Part shown: one piece after another, positions 17,160 through 26,725 of the stretch | Layout: every line of letters begins with the position of its first letter | Position numbering within the stretch: the stretch's first letter is position 1 | DNA from: Micromonospora sp. WMMD1102 | GTDB lineage: Bacteria; Actinomycetota; Actinomycetes; Mycobacteriales; Micromonosporaceae | Reading direction: 5' to 3' | NCBI RefSeq assembly: GCF_029626265.1 | Contig: NZ_JARUBN010000001.1 | Location: 6,637,001-6,701,000 of the forward strand | DNA length: 64,000 nt | The notes under the pieces: generated by a model | What the model was told of the DNA's origin: nothing | Databases searched by the model: none | The model's input: only the letters and a program-made list of their open reading frames with translations | Made by a program: the position numbers and the translations under genes

Positions 17160-19559
17160 GTGCCCACCCCTTACCACCCTTCCTCCGTCCCCGAGCGGGC
17201 GCTGGCCCGGCCCCGGCGCCGGTTGACGGCCGCGCTGGCCGCGCTGGCCGCGCTGCTGGCGGTCGGCACGGTCACCGTGCTCGGCCTCGGCACCCCCGCA
17301 CCGGCCGGGCTCGACGCGCCGGCCGGGGAGTTCAGCGCGGAGCGGGCGTACCGGCACCTGCGGACGATCGCGGCGCAGACCCATCCGGCCGGCAGTCCGG
17401 CCGCCGAGCAGGTACGCGGGTACCTGGAGAACACCCTGCGTGACCTCGGCCTCGCCCCGGAAGTCCAGGACACCGTCGCCGAGGAGGCCGGACAGCTCAG
17501 CGGCGGCGCGGGCGGCGCGACGCTGGCCCGGGTACGCAACGTGGTCGCCCGGATTCCCGGCACCGACCCCACCGGCCGGGTCTTCCTGGTGGCGCACTAC
17601 GACTCGGTGCAGGTCGGTCCGGGCGGCAACGACGACGGTGCCGGCACCTCGGCGCTGCTGGAGGTGGCCCGCGCGCTGACCTCCGGCGAGCGGCCGCGCA
17701 ACGACGTGGTGCTGGTCTTCACCGACGCCGAGGAGGCGTGCCTCTGCGGCGCCTCGGCGTTCGCCGCCGAGCATCCGCTGGCCGCCGACGGCGGGGTGGT
17801 GCTCAACCTGGAGGCGCGGGGCAGCACCGGACCGGTGATCATGTTCGAGACCTCGCTGCGCAACGCCGGCCTGGTGGAGGTCTTCGGCCGGGCGGCGCCG
17901 TACCCGGTGGGCACCTCGTTCGCGGTCGAGGTCTACCGGCTGCTGCCGAACGACACCGACTTCACCGCCTTCCTCGACCACGGCTTCACCGGGCTGAACG
18001 CCGCCTACATCGACGGCGCCGCGCTCTACCACACCCCGCTGGACACCCCGGCCAACGTCGACCGGGGCAGCCTGCAACAGCACGGGGCGAACGCGCTCGG
18101 GCTGGCCCGGGAGTTCGGCGCGGTCGACCTGGCCCGGCTGGGCGCCGACGGGGACGCCACGTACTTCCCGCTGCCCGGCGGGCTGGCCCGGTACCCCGGC
18201 TGGCTCACCCTGCCGCTCGCGCTGCTGGCACTGGCCGGGGTCGGGGTACTGGCCTTCGCCGTACGACGCGGCGGACGCGCCTCCTGGCCCCGGCTCGCCG
18301 CCGGGTTCGGGCTGGCGCTGCTGCCGATCGTGCTCGCCCCGGCCGGGGCGTACCTGCTCTGGGCCGGGATCACGGCGCTGCGGCCGGGCTACGCGACGCT
18401 GCTCGACCCGTACCGTCCACTGTGGTATCGACTGGCGGTGCTGGCGCTCGCCGCCGCGGTGCTGTCCGGCTGGTACGCGCTGACCCGGCGGCGGGTCGGC
18501 CCGGCGGCACTGGCCGTCGGCGGGCTGGGCTGGCTCGCCGTACTCGGGGCGCTGCTGGCGCTCGTCGCGCCCGGCGGGTCGTACCTGACCACCCTGCCGG
18601 CGCTGGCCGGCGTGCTCACCGGGCTGGCCGCCCTGGCGGTACGCCGGGACGGCCCCTGGGCGGTGGTCGCGGTGACCGCCGGTGCGGCGGTCGGGGTACT
18701 CCTGCTGCTACCCACCGTCGTGCTGCTCTTCCCGGCGCTCGGCATGGCGATGGGCGGCGTCGGCGCGCTCTTCGCGGTGCTGCTCGGGCTGGCCGCGCTG
18801 CCCGTGCTGGACCTGCTGCACCCGGCGGCCGGCGGCCAGCGCGGGATGGCGGCGCTGCGGGCCCGGCGGCGCGGTGCGCTGCCGGCGCTGGCCGCGCTGC
18901 TCGGCGCCGCGCTCCTCGCCGGCACCGGCCTGGCCGTCGACCGGTTCGACGCCGGGCACCCGGTGCCGACCCATCTGATGTACGCGCTGGACGCCGACAC
19001 CGGCACCGCCCGCTGGCTCAGCGAGGAGACCGATCCGCAGCCGTGGACCGACGGGTACGTCGACGGCCCGACCCGGCTCGGCGACACCTTCCCGGTCCTC
19101 GGCGACGGGGAACTGCGCGCCGGCCCGGCCGAGGCCGCCGCACTGCCCCCGCCCCGGCTCGACCCGCTCGGCGACGTCACCGAGTCAGGGCTGCGTACCC
19201 TGCGGGTCCGGCTGGTCCCGCAGCGGCCGGTACGGTTCGCCGCGCTGCACGTCGACCCGGCGACCGCCAGCGTGGTGGCGGCGCGGGTCGCCGGCCGGGA
19301 GGTCCGGGTCGAGCCCGGCGACGGCTCGGCGGCCGGCCCGGCGCCGTTCGGGGTGGTGTTCCACGCCCCGCCGGTCGAGGGGATCGAGATCGAGCTGCGG
19401 CTGCGCCCGGCCGGGGGCGGCCCGGTGCGGCTGCGGGCGATGGACGCCAGCGACGGGCTCGCCGGGCTGCCCGGCTTCCGGCCGCGCCCGCCCGGCGTCG
19501 GCATCGTCGGCTCGCACAGCTCGGAGCTGGTGGCGGTGGCCCGGACGTATCCGATGTGA
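17160..19559 (+). CDS. Membrane M28-family aminopeptidase with C-terminal polytopic domain
   Basis: The 799-residue protein has an N-terminal signal anchor (about residues 20-45), then an M28 zinc peptidase domain facing outside: HYDSV, GGNDDGAGTSALLE, DAEEACLCG, LEARG, and HTPLDTPANVD supply the usual two-zinc ligands. Residues about 340-620 hold eight or nine membrane helices, followed by a soluble beta-rich C-terminal domain of about 170 residues. The layout resembles the vacuolar-membrane protease Pff1 and bacterial relatives. GTG at 17160 follows GGAGG at ideal spacing. The physiological substrate is unknown. Confidence 0.92.
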   Translation: MPTPYHPSSVPERALARPRRRLTAALAALAALLAVGTVTVLGLGTPAPAGLDAPAGEFSAERAYRHLRTIAAQTHPAGSPAAEQVRGYLENTLRDLGLAPEVQDTVAEEAGQLSGGAGGATLARVRNVVARIPGTDPTGRVFLVAHYDSVQVGPGGNDDGAGTSALLEVARALTSGERPRNDVVLVFTDAEEACLCGASAFAAEHPLAADGGVVLNLEARGSTGPVIMFETSLRNAGLVEVFGRAAPYPVGTSFAVEVYRLLPNDTDFTAFLDHGFTGLNAAYIDGAALYHTPLDTPANVDRGSLQQHGANALGLAREFGAVDLARLGADGDATYFPLPGGLARYPGWLTLPLALLALAGVGVLAFAVRRGGRASWPRLAAGFGLALLPIVLAPAGAYLLWAGITALRPGYATLLDPYRPLWYRLAVLALAAAVLSGWYALTRRRVGPAALAVGGLGWLAVLGALLALVAPGGSYLTTLPALAGVLTGLAALAVRRDGPWAVVAVTAGAAVGVLLLLPTVVLLFPALGMAMGGVGALFAVLLGLAALPVLDLLHPAAGGQRGMAALRARRRGALPALAALLGAALLAGTGLAVDRFDAGHPVPTHLMYALDADTGTARWLSEETDPQPWTDGYVDGPTRLGDTFPVLGDGELRAGPAEAAALPPPRLDPLGDVTESGLRTLRVRLVPQRPVRFAALHVDPATASVVAARVAGREVRVEPGDGSAAGPAPFGVVFHAPPVEGIEIELRLRPAGGGPVRLRAMDASDGLAGLPGFRPRPPGVGIVGSHSSELVAVARTYPM

Positions 19560-19632
19560 CCTCCGGTCCGATGGAACCTCCGGGCGGCTCGCGCCGGCAC
19601 CGGGACGGACCCCCGGCGACGCCGCCGTGCGC

Positions 19633-19675
19633 CCGTCCGGTGTGCACGGTGACCGTCCGATGTGACACCGGACGG
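19633..19675. terminator. Hairpin between convergent genes, putative bidirectional terminator
   Basis: A perfect 11-base inverted repeat (CCGTCCGGTGT at 19633-19643, ACACCGGACGG at 19665-19675) with a 21-base loop lies between the convergent M28 peptidase and GH9 genes. There is no T-run, as is usual in such GC-rich genomes. The rest of the 280-base interval shows nothing else clear. Confidence 0.45.
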
Positions 19676-19839
19676 GGTTCGCGACGCCTGTTCAGACAAC
19701 GGGCATCCGCGATGTCCGGGCAACGGCCCACCTCATCCACAACGGGCCAGGTGCGGTGGGCCGGGTCTCCGGCCGGCAGCTCTCGCGCCGCCGGCCGGAG
19801 TCCGCGCCGCGTACGGACGCGTCGGTTCCCGGGACGGCG

Positions 19840-22131
19840 TCAGTGCCGCCGGTGGGGCCGGGCGTCGCCGTTGTCCTGGTCGGCGACGAAGGCCGCGATC
19901 CAGGACAGCGGGGAGTTCCAGTTGATCGTCAGCTCGTTGGTCGCCCAGGACTCGATGTCGTCGATGTAGCAGAACTGCGGCGCGCAGCCGCGCAGCTTCT
20001 GCTGGGCGACCGGGTCCTGGATGGCCGAGTTCGGGCCGCCTGCGAGGGTGCCCCGGGGCGGGTTGGGCAACTCGGGGTTGAGCTGGCGGGCGTACCAGCG
20101 GCTGTGCTGGTTGCGCGAGGCCACCTCGCCGTACCCGGTCACGTACGACTGGTTCAGCGCGTTGCGGCCGAAGATGTAGTCCATCGTCTGCAACACCCCG
20201 TCCCGGTAGCGGTCCCGGCCGGTCAGGTCGAAGGCGGTGGCCAGCACGATGGCGTTGTTGACGATCAGGTTGTTCGAACCCCAGTCGAAGAGGTTGTCCG
20301 ACGGGTTGTACGGGATGCCGTACGGGTGGGCCTCGAGGGTGGCCAGGTAGCGGTCGGCGCCCTCGGCGACGGAGGCGCGCACCCGGGCCCGGTCCGGCAG
20401 CCTGTTCGGCACCGTGGCCAGTTGCAGCCGGCCGAGGGCGGCGGTGTTGCCCCAGTCCATCCCGCGCTCCCGCCAGACGTCGCCGCGGTGGTGCGGCGAG
20501 GCGAGCACGAAGTCGCGGTACTCCTTCGCCCCGGTGGTCAGGTACAGCTCGGCGGCGGCCCAGTAGAACTCGTCGGTGACGTCGGCGTCGTTGTACGCGC
20601 CGCCGCCGTTGGCGTCGGCCGGGTCGGCGTACCGCTCCGGGTTGGCCAGCGCGGCGGCCCAGGCCGTCTTCGCGGCGGCGAGGTTGCGCTCGGCGAACCG
20701 CCGGTCGTACGGCTTGAAGACCCGGGCCGCCTGGGCTGCGGTGGCGGCCAGGTTGAGGGTGGCGGCGGTGGACGGCGGGTGCAGCTCACGCAACTTGGCG
20801 TCCAGGTGCGGCAGCAGCGGCAGCCCGGTCCACGAGTCGTCGTGGATCTTGTGGTGGGCCATCCCGGCCAGCGGCTTACCGGCCGGCACCTGCATCTTGA
20901 GCAGGAACTCCTGCTCCCAGCGGGCCTCGTCGAGGATGTCCGGCACCCGGTTGCCGCTCTCCGGCAGCGCCAGGGTGCGGTCGCCGAGCCGCCAGGGCTC
21001 GCCGGTGCCGGCCCGGAGGCTGCGCTCGTACTCGCTCATCAGCTGGTGCACCGAGATGCCGCCGTTGACCACGTACTTGCCGTGGTCGCCGGCGTCGTAC
21101 CAGCCGCCGGAGACGTCCAGGGTGTAGTCGCAGACGCCGGGCTGGCAGGGCACCGAGGTGTCGCCCTGGTTCGGCGCCACCCCGACGTGTCCGGCCGGGC
21201 GGCCGTAGCCGGGGCGGAGCGCGTCGGAGATCTCCGTGCCGCTGCGCTGGGTGTAGTAGAACTTCAGCGCGTCGGTACGGAGCTGCTCGTAGAAGTCGGC
21301 GCCGATGTCGAACGGCCGGCTGGTCTCGCCGTCGGCGGTCAGCGTGTAGCCGGTGCCGGGCCGGGTGAAGTGCCCGAAGTCGATGGTGTGCACGTTCTGC
21401 CCGGAGGAGCGGTCCAGGCCGCGCGGGGTGGTCCGGCCCTGCTTGACGAGCCGGCCGGCCCGGTCGCGCAGCTGGTAGGGCAGCGGGCTGGTCGCCTCGG
21501 TGACCACCGTGGCGTTCTTCGGTCCCTTCGGCAGGTAGCCGACCTGGTTGACCCGGACCCTCGGGCCGGTGTCCGGTTCGTAGACGTCCGGCTCGGCGCC
21601 GCCGGTCAGCGAGACGTTGTCCAGGCAGATCGTCCACGGCTCGGTGCTGCCGCCGAGCTGGAAGACGACCTGGGCGTTCGGCAGGTCGACCGGGGAGGTG
21701 AAGGTGTAGCTGTACTCGTTGCCGGAGACGCTCAGCTCGGGGCTGGCCGACAGGTACTGCGTGTACGGGTCGACCGGCAACTGGACCAGCGCCCGGCCGA
21801 CCTTGTTCGGGGTGGCCTGGCCGAAGAACTTGAACTCGTACGACTCACCGGCCACCAGCGCGACGACGTCCTGGCCGATGATCACGTCCCACGGGTTCAC
21901 CGTGCCGCCGGGGATCGCGGCGCAGAGCTGGCCGGTGCTGGAGTCGAGGCTGATGTTGGCCGTCCCCCACCAGGGGGCGTGGCCGTCGTCGAAGGTGCCG
22001 TTGACGATCTGTTCCGGTGCCTCGTCGGCGGCCGCCGTGGCGGGGCCGGACGCGGTCAGCAGGGTGGCGGCCAGGGCCGCGACGGTGGCGGCGGCGAGTG
22101 GCGCGGTATGCGGCGAGCGGGGTCTGAGCAC
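19840..22131 (-). CDS. Secreted GH9 cellulase with CBM4/9-like module
   Basis: Endoglucanase or cellobiohydrolase type, 763 residues. The signal peptide ends near GPATAAA. A CBM4/9-like carbohydrate-binding module (about 40-190, [12 protein letters not shown]) is followed by the CelD_N immunoglobulin-like domain (about 205-300, [16 protein letters not shown]) and the GH9 catalytic domain to the C-terminus. Catalytic features: the aspartates of [23 protein letters not shown], and the C-terminal glutamate in [18 protein letters not shown] at 22131 has GGAAGGAA four bases upstream. A CebR-like operator and a promoter precede it, so cello-oligosaccharide induction is likely. Confidence 0.95.
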   Translation of the reverse strand: MLRPRSPHTAPLAAATVAALAATLLTASGPATAAADEAPEQIVNGTFDDGHAPWWGTANISLDSSTGQLCAAIPGGTVNPWDVIIGQDVVALVAGESYEFKFFGQATPNKVGRALVQLPVDPYTQYLSASPELSVSGNEYSYTFTSPVDLPNAQVVFQLGGSTEPWTICLDNVSLTGGAEPDVYEPDTGPRVRVNQVGYLPKGPKNATVVTEATSPLPYQLRDRAGRLVKQGRTTPRGLDRSSGQNVHTIDFGHFTRPGTGYTLTADGETSRPFDIGADFYEQLRTDALKFYYTQRSGTEISDALRPGYGRPAGHVGVAPNQGDTSVPCQPGVCDYTLDVSGGWYDAGDHGKYVVNGGISVHQLMSEYERSLRAGTGEPWRLGDRTLALPESGNRVPDILDEARWEQEFLLKMQVPAGKPLAGMAHHKIHDDSWTGLPLLPHLDAKLRELHPPSTAATLNLAATAAQAARVFKPYDRRFAERNLAAAKTAWAAALANPERYADPADANGGGAYNDADVTDEFYWAAAELYLTTGAKEYRDFVLASPHHRGDVWRERGMDWGNTAALGRLQLATVPNRLPDRARVRASVAEGADRYLATLEAHPYGIPYNPSDNLFDWGSNNLIVNNAIVLATAFDLTGRDRYRDGVLQTMDYIFGRNALNQSYVTGYGEVASRNQHSRWYARQLNPELPNPPRGTLAGGPNSAIQDPVAQQKLRGCAPQFCYIDDIESWATNELTINWNSPLSWIAAFVADQDNGDARPHRRH

Positions 22132-22208
22132 GTCATTCCTTCCGGTGGGCGCGGTGACCGGTGTCCGGCACCGCCGGGCGGGGGTGGTACGACGTGGAGC
22201 AAGATCTA

Positions 22209-22222
22209 TGGAAGCGCTCCCA
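22209..22222. promoter_or_regulatory. CebR/LacI-like operator upstream of GH9 cellulase
   Basis: TGGAAGCGCTCCCA matches the actinobacterial CebR/CelR consensus TGGGAGCGCTCCCA at 13 of 14 positions. It lies just downstream of the proposed promoter of the GH9 gene and about 80 bases before its start codon, a good place for a repressor that responds to cello-oligosaccharides. Confidence 0.7.
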
Positions 22223-22238
22223 GTGGGAGAATACGGGG

Positions 22239-22267
22239 AGATTGACATCGAGTATCGTGCCTGTCAA
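22239..22267 (-). promoter_or_regulatory. Putative promoter of GH9 cellulase gene
   Basis: On the minus strand a perfect -35 box TTGACA (22267-22262) is followed after 17 bases by CAATCT (22244-22239), a fair -10 box. Transcription would begin just before the CebR-like operator. The rest of the 598-base intergenic region (22132-22729) shows no other gene; its central part is GC-rich and repetitive without clear structure. Confidence 0.5.
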
Positions 22268-22729
22268 CCGGTCACCGGCGGCGACGGCAGCGGTCGACGG
22301 CGATAAATCCCATCGAAGCGGGACAGCCGGCGCCGCACCCCGGGCACGACCGACCGAACGGCCGACCGCCGACCCACCGAGCCGGCAACCGCCGACCGGA
22401 CCGCCACCCCGGGCCGCCCGAGGGAACCACCTGGGTCGCCCGACGGCACCACCCGAGCGGGCCCGCCACCACAACCCCTCGGAGCACTACGCTCACACAG
22501 CGTAACTAGCCGCGAGGGTCGTCGACGGAAATGCCTGGTCGTCGCGAATTCGACCGGTCGGACCGCCGGCAGTTCCACCACCCACGGTAATGCGTGGCCG
22601 CAATTTCCAGCCGATGCCGACGCCATCGAATCCATATTGACGTGTCGGGGTGATGACCCGCGCCCGCGCAACCGGGAATCCGGCAGCACACGACCACTGG
22701 CCGGCTAAGACCTCCGTTAATATGGCCCA

Positions 22730-23686
22730 ATGGCAGCACCCCGACGGCCCGACGCTCTCGTTGTCGGCGCGGGCGTCATCGGACTGTCCACCGCGGTCCG
22801 GTTCGCCGAGGCCGGACTCTCGGTCCGGATCAGGGCCGCGAGCCCGCCCCAGCAGACCACCTCCGCCTCCGCCGGGGCGAGTTGGGGGCCCTACGAGTTG
22901 GCCGACGAACGCGTCGTGCACTGGAGCGAGCAGACCCGACTGACCCTGGAGAAGATCGCCGAGGACCCGTCCTCCGGCATCCGGCTGGTCCGTGGTCTGG
23001 AGGTCGCGCCCTTTCCGCTGGATCCGCCGGCCTGCGTCCGCGACATCTTCGACTTCGAACTCTGCCCCGCCGACGAACTGCCGCCCGGATACGTCAGCGG
23101 ATGGCGTTACACAAGTCCCCTGGCGAACATGCCGGCCTATCTCGAATATCTCACCCAACGACTGCTCGGCCAGGGTGGCACCATCGAAATCGGCGCGATC
23201 CGCTCCTTCAAGGAACTCGCCGGCACCGCTGGCGTACTGGTGAACTGCACCGGGCTCGGTTCCCGATATCTGGTGCCGGACGACCAGGTATTTCCGACCC
23301 GGGGACAACTGGTGGTCGTCGACAATCCCGGAATAGAGACGTTCTTCCAGGACTGGGCCGAACACGAGGACCTGACCTACATCCTGCCGCACGGCGACCA
23401 CGTCGTACTCGGCGGCAGCGCCACCCCGGGCTCCGAGGACCTCACCCCGGACCCGGCCAGGGCAGCGGCGATCGTCGAGCGCTGCGCGGCCGTCGAGCCG
23501 CTGCTCCGGGTGGCCCGGGTCCGGCGCATCCTGGTCGGGCTGCGGCCGAGCCGGTCGAGCGTACGGATCGAACGCGACCAGGTCGACGGGAATCCGCTCA
23601 TCCACAACTACGGGCACGGCGGCTCCGGGCTCGCCCTTTCCTGGGGATGCGCCGACGAGGTACTGGCCCTGAGCGGGTTGGTCTGA
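22730..23686 (+). CDS. FAD-dependent oxidoreductase, D-amino acid oxidase family
   Basis: A 318-residue flavoenzyme. The N-terminal dinucleotide motif is VVGAGVIGLSTAVRFAEAG; the middle contains YVSGWRYTSPLANMPAYL and the DAO-family NCTGLGSRYL; the C-terminus ends IHNYGHGGSGLALSWGCA, the second FAD-contact motif. These are close to bacterial D-amino acid oxidases that make a 2-oxo acid, ammonia and hydrogen peroxide, although the substrate is not proven. The ATG at 22730 has no ribosome site; TAATAT at 22719-22724 ends only five bases upstream, so the message may be leaderless. Confidence 0.9.
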   Translation: MAAPRRPDALVVGAGVIGLSTAVRFAEAGLSVRIRAASPPQQTTSASAGASWGPYELADERVVHWSEQTRLTLEKIAEDPSSGIRLVRGLEVAPFPLDPPACVRDIFDFELCPADELPPGYVSGWRYTSPLANMPAYLEYLTQRLLGQGGTIEIGAIRSFKELAGTAGVLVNCTGLGSRYLVPDDQVFPTRGQLVVVDNPGIETFFQDWAEHEDLTYILPHGDHVVLGGSATPGSEDLTPDPARAAAIVERCAAVEPLLRVARVRRILVGLRPSRSSVRIERDQVDGNPLIHNYGHGGSGLALSWGCADEVLALSGLV

Positions 23687-23760
23687 CCGATCCGGGAATC
23701 GTCGGTCCGAATCGGACCGCGGAAATGCCACCGGACCGGCGCACTCCTGCCGGGCCGAGC

Positions 23761-23791
23761 GCCGAGTTCACCCCTGACGGGTGAACTCGGC
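23761..23791. terminator. Strong hairpin terminator after the DAO-like gene
   Basis: A perfect 13-base stem (GCCGAGTTCACCC and GGGTGAACTCGGC) with a five-base loop, CTGAC. A second, shorter hairpin (CGGTCCG-AAT-CGGACCG) precedes it at 23703-23719. No T-run follows. Position after the + strand oxidase and before the holin-like gene fits a terminator. Confidence 0.7.
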
Positions 23792-23930
23792 GGCACGACA
23801 GGAAGCCCGACCGCGTGCCGGCAAATATCTGACTGACAGTCGGCGGCGGACTGTTACACCATGGCGCCAGGACAGGCGGTAAGGTCCGCGTCCGGTCGAC
23901 CCGCCACCCGAGAGGTACGGTGAGAATCCC

Positions 23931-24344
23931 ATGATCCGTAAGTACGGCAAGGCCCTCGCCGCCGTTGTCGGGGCGGCCCTCACGGTCGCGTACGGCGCAC
24001 TCTCCGGAGACCAGCGCATCGAGTCGGACGAGGCGGTGCAGATCGCCATCGCCGCCGCGACCGCCGTCGGCGTCTACCTGGTGCCGCTGACCCCGCAGTA
24101 CCGCTGGGGCAAGACCGCCGTCGCCGTGCTGCTCAGCGTGCTCCAGGTGCTGGCCACGGTGATCCTCGGTGGACTCGACTCGAACGAGTGGATGGCGCTG
24201 CTGCTGGCCGCGCTCACCGTACTCGGTGTCGGTGCCGCACCCGCGGTCTCCGACAACGGCACCAGCAGCTCGGCGCCCCGCCAGCCGCGCACGCCGAACA
24301 CTCCCAGCACTCCCAGCACCCCCAGCAGCAGCCAACCGGCCTGA
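23931..24344 (+). CDS. Holin-like small membrane protein
   Basis: A 137-residue protein with three predicted helices (about 5-25, 38-58, 62-105) and a hydrophilic tail rich in Ser/Thr/Pro (PNTPSTPSTPSSSQ). The small size, short N-terminus and helix pattern resemble phage-type holins often found singly in actinobacterial chromosomes, but no lysin gene is next to it, so phage origin is not shown. The ATG at 23931 is preceded by GAGAGG and GTGAGA sequences. Function not established. Confidence 0.75.
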   Translation: MIRKYGKALAAVVGAALTVAYGALSGDQRIESDEAVQIAIAAATAVGVYLVPLTPQYRWGKTAVAVLLSVLQVLATVILGGLDSNEWMALLLAALTVLGVGAAPAVSDNGTSSSAPRQPRTPNTPSTPSTPSSSQPA

Positions 24345-24370
24345 GGCGACCGAGGGTCGGCGCCGGGCGC

Positions 24371-24394
24371 GGCCCGTCCTGGACCGGACGGGCC
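24371..24394. terminator. Hairpin terminator after holin-like gene
   Basis: A perfect nine-base stem, GGCCCGTCC and GGACGGGCC, with loop TGGACC, about 25 bases after the stop codon at 24344. Confidence 0.55.
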
Positions 24395-24548
24395 CGCCGC
24401 CCGGCCCGAGTGCACGCCTCGCCTGCCCGCAGGGTGGCGCCGCGCATTACGGCGGGCGTCGATGGTCGGTTACGTCAGCGTGGCGATCCGGACACGGTGG
24501 TCAGTTAAGTTGATCTCTCCCGTACCCCCAGAGCCTCGGGAGGCATCC

Positions 24549-25205
24549 GTGTTCCACCTCCGACGTCACCGTCTCCGGCTGACCCTCGCCGCCACCGCGG
24601 CCAGCGCGACGATCGCCGCGTCCCTGCTGGTCGCCACCCCGGCCGGCGCCACCCCGCCCGGCATCCCGGCCAAGTCCACCGCGCAGTCCAACCTGAACGC
24701 CCTCACCGTCGCCGCCCAGGGCTCGATGAGCGGCTACAGCCGGGACCTCTTCCCACACTGGAGCACCGTCAGCGGCGCCTGCAACACCCGGGAGACGGTA
24801 CTGCGGCGCGACGGCAGCGGGGTGGGTGTGGACAGCTCCTGCTATCCGACCTCGGGCAGCTGGTACAGCCCGTACGACGGGGCGACCTGGAGCAACCCGG
24901 CGGACGTCGACATCGACCACATCGTGCCGCTGGCCGAGGCGTGGCGTTCCGGCGCCAGCTCGTGGGCGACCAATCGCCGGCAGTCATTTGCCAACGACCT
25001 GAACGGCCCGCAGCTGATCGCCGTCACCGACAACGTCAACCAGGCCAAGGGCGACCAGGACCCGTCCACCTGGAAGCCGAGCCGCACCGCCTACCACTGC
25101 ACCTACGCCAAGATGTGGATCCGGACCAAGTACAACTGGGGCCTGCGGTTGCAGTCGACGGAGAAGAGCGCGTTGCAGACCATGCTGAACACCTGCTCCT
25201 CCTGA
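24549..25205 (+). CDS. Secreted HNH-family nuclease (DUF1524/GmrSD-type)
   Basis: A 218-residue exported protein. The signal peptide (about residues 1-35) ends in VATPAGA. The catalytic core VDIDHIVPLAEAW supplies the DH metal-binding motif, followed by FANDLNGPQLIAV and NQAKGDQDPSTW, the N and later contacts of the beta-beta-alpha-metal nuclease fold. Four cysteines probably form disulfides, fitting an extracellular location. GTG at 24549 follows GGGAGG at five bases, much better than the upstream start at 24462. The likely role is extracellular DNA degradation for nutrients or competition. Confidence 0.9.
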   Translation: MFHLRRHRLRLTLAATAASATIAASLLVATPAGATPPGIPAKSTAQSNLNALTVAAQGSMSGYSRDLFPHWSTVSGACNTRETVLRRDGSGVGVDSSCYPTSGSWYSPYDGATWSNPADVDIDHIVPLAEAWRSGASSWATNRRQSFANDLNGPQLIAVTDNVNQAKGDQDPSTWKPSRTAYHCTYAKMWIRTKYNWGLRLQSTEKSALQTMLNTCSS

Positions 25206-25233
25206 CCCGACCCGACGCACGCGCCGGCCTGTC

Positions 25234-25252
25234 CCGAGGTCACGCCTCGGGG
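25234..25252. terminator. Hairpin terminator after HNH nuclease gene
   Basis: CCCGAGG-TCACG-CCTCGGG, a perfect seven-base stem about 30 bases after the nuclease stop and before the convergent DUF397 gene. Confidence 0.55.
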
Positions 25253-25285
25253 CGGGCCGGTCCGGCGCACAGCCGAGAGCTGACG

Positions 25286-25474
25286 TCAGACGCTCTGCTT
25301 CGCCAGGCTGACGAACGCCTGCCAGGCGGCGGGCTCGAAGGTCAGGGTGCCGCCGTCCCGGTCCTTGGTGTCCCGGACCAGCACCAGGCCGGGGATGTTG
25401 TCCGCAACCTCCACGCACTCGCCGACAGCGTTGCTGCGCGATGACGTCCGCCAGCGTGGCTCACTTCTGCCCAT
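25286..25474 (-). CDS. DUF397 domain-containing small protein
   Basis: A 62-residue protein of the actinobacterial DUF397 family: RWRTSSRSNAVGECVEVAD at the N-terminus and VLVRDTKDRDGGTLTF then AWQAFV at the C-terminus, the standard WxxSSyS...CVEVA...VaVRDSKdp...L.f pattern. It overlaps the end of the upstream XRE regulator by 14 bases. Such pairs resemble the WhiJ/AbaA-type loci that modulate development in Streptomyces, with the small protein probably binding the regulator. Confidence 0.93.
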   Translation of the reverse strand: MGRSEPRWRTSSRSNAVGECVEVADNIPGLVLVRDTKDRDGGTLTFEPAAWQAFVSLAKQSV

Positions 25475-26258
25475 CGATCATCCTCAGGATCACGTCTCTG
25501 GACTGGTCGGCAGACATGGCCAGCGCGTCCACCTCCAACCACGCTACATCGAGTCGGGCGAGTTCGACATGGGAGGTGGCGACGCGGCCGGTCAACTGGT
25601 CGTCCATGTAGCCGACGCGGCGGCCCTCCGGCAGGCCGGCGAGGACGAAAGCGCCGCCGAGGCCGACGTGCAGCCCGCCGGCCCCCTGGGCGACGACGCG
25701 GACCTTGACGTGTGGCAGGTGACCCACGTCGACAAGGTGGTTGAGTTGTTCCTTCAGGACTTCGGGTGGCCCGGTGCGCAGCGCGACCTCTCCGATGATG
25801 GCGCTCAGGATCGCAGGGTGTTCCCGGCCGATGGTCGCGCCCTGGCGGGCCAGGCGGCCGGCGGTCAGCTCGTCGACACGGCCGGCGTTACCGGGAGATC
25901 CCGCGAAGACCGCCCGCATGTAGCTCTCGCACTGGAGGAGGCCGGGGATCAGCAGTGGCTGGTAGGCGCGCAGCGTCAGGGCGCGGCGTTCGTGATCCTC
26001 CCACGAGCGCAACCACGGGCGCAGGTCGTCGTGGGCATTCTTCGCCAGCTCCTGAAGCTCCTGGCCGGTGCCGAACGCCCCGTCGAGGCGCTGCGCCGTG
26101 CCTTCCTGCGGGATCAGCTTGCCGCTCTCGAAGGACTGCACTGTCGACTTGGCCACGCCGATCGCCGCGGCGAGCCTGTCCTGAGACAGTTTCCGCTGCG
26201 TGCGCAGCTCCCGGATGCGGGCCGGAAGTGATGCCGGCTGGTCATCCATGACTATCAC
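25461..26258 (-). CDS. XRE-family regulator with DUF5753 domain (WhiJ-like)
   Basis: A 265-residue regulator. Residues about 10-65 form an XRE helix-turn-helix (RIRELRTQRKLSQDRLAAAI, then VAKSTVQSFESGK). The rest is the DUF5753 domain with its landmarks WEDHERRALTLRAYQPLLIP, GLLQCESYMRAVF and AIIGEVALRTG. The family includes Streptomyces WhiJ and BldB-network paralogues; many copies per genome are normal. The start is ATG 26258 or ATG 26249. It heads a two-gene unit with the DUF397 protein and is divergent from two small + strand genes. Confidence 0.93.
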   Translation of the reverse strand: MIVMDDQPASLPARIRELRTQRKLSQDRLAAAIGVAKSTVQSFESGKLIPQEGTAQRLDGAFGTGQELQELAKNAHDDLRPWLRSWEDHERRALTLRAYQPLLIPGLLQCESYMRAVFAGSPGNAGRVDELTAGRLARQGATIGREHPAILSAIIGEVALRTGPPEVLKEQLNHLVDVGHLPHVKVRVVAQGAGGLHVGLGGAFVLAGLPEGRRVGYMDDQLTGRVATSHVELARLDVAWLEVDALAMSADQSRDVILRMIDGQK

Positions 26259-26414
26259 CCCGGGTGGTCGAAAGGTGGTGTCGCCACCGTCCGGCGCCCA
26301 CCTCGCTCATCTTCCGTCACCATGCCGTCACAGTCCAGGGTCGATTACAGACGGTGCTCGGGACTGGAACCGGGTGCCGCCCCTCTGCTATCCGCCGACT
26401 CGGGAGGGCACGAC

Positions 26415-26723
26415 ATGGGACAACGCTTCGCCAAGCCTCGTCATCGTCGCGCGTGGTGGCGCCTCTGGCGCTACTGCCGGTGCGGTTTCCGCTGGGTCTG
26501 CCCGGACTCGGTCGAGCTGGTACCGATGCCGTACCAGCCGCGCCTGCAGCCGATCAGTCGGCACGAGTTCCGCAGAGCGGTCCGGGAGGCGGCAAGCGCC
26601 GCTGCCATCGCCCGGGAGTCCCGGGAGACGACCGGCCACGTAGGGCACCTGACGCCCGCCCAGATTAACCGGGGCCGCTACGGGGAGCGGCTGCGCCAGC
26701 CTCAGCGAGTCGGCCGGAGGTAG
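26415..26723 (+). CDS. Small basic protein, actinomycete-specific, function unknown
   Basis: A 102-residue Arg-rich protein (MGQRFAKPRHRRAWWRLWRY) with a CxC pair and no recognised domain. The ATG at 26415 has GGGAGG nine bases upstream. Its stop lies three bases before the next GTG, so the two small genes are probably co-translated. It is divergent from the XRE regulator; small basic or Cys-containing ORFs next to XRE/DUF397 pairs are common in this group. Confidence 0.65.
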   Translation: MGQRFAKPRHRRAWWRLWRYCRCGFRWVCPDSVELVPMPYQPRLQPISRHEFRRAVREAASAAAIARESRETTGHVGHLTPAQINRGRYGERLRQPQRVGRR

Positions 26724-26725
26724 CC

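Noticed and set aside
23931..24344. Prophage remnant indicated by the holin-like gene
   Set aside because: No integrase, lysin, structural gene or attachment site is close; single holin-like proteins are common in actinobacterial chromosomes.
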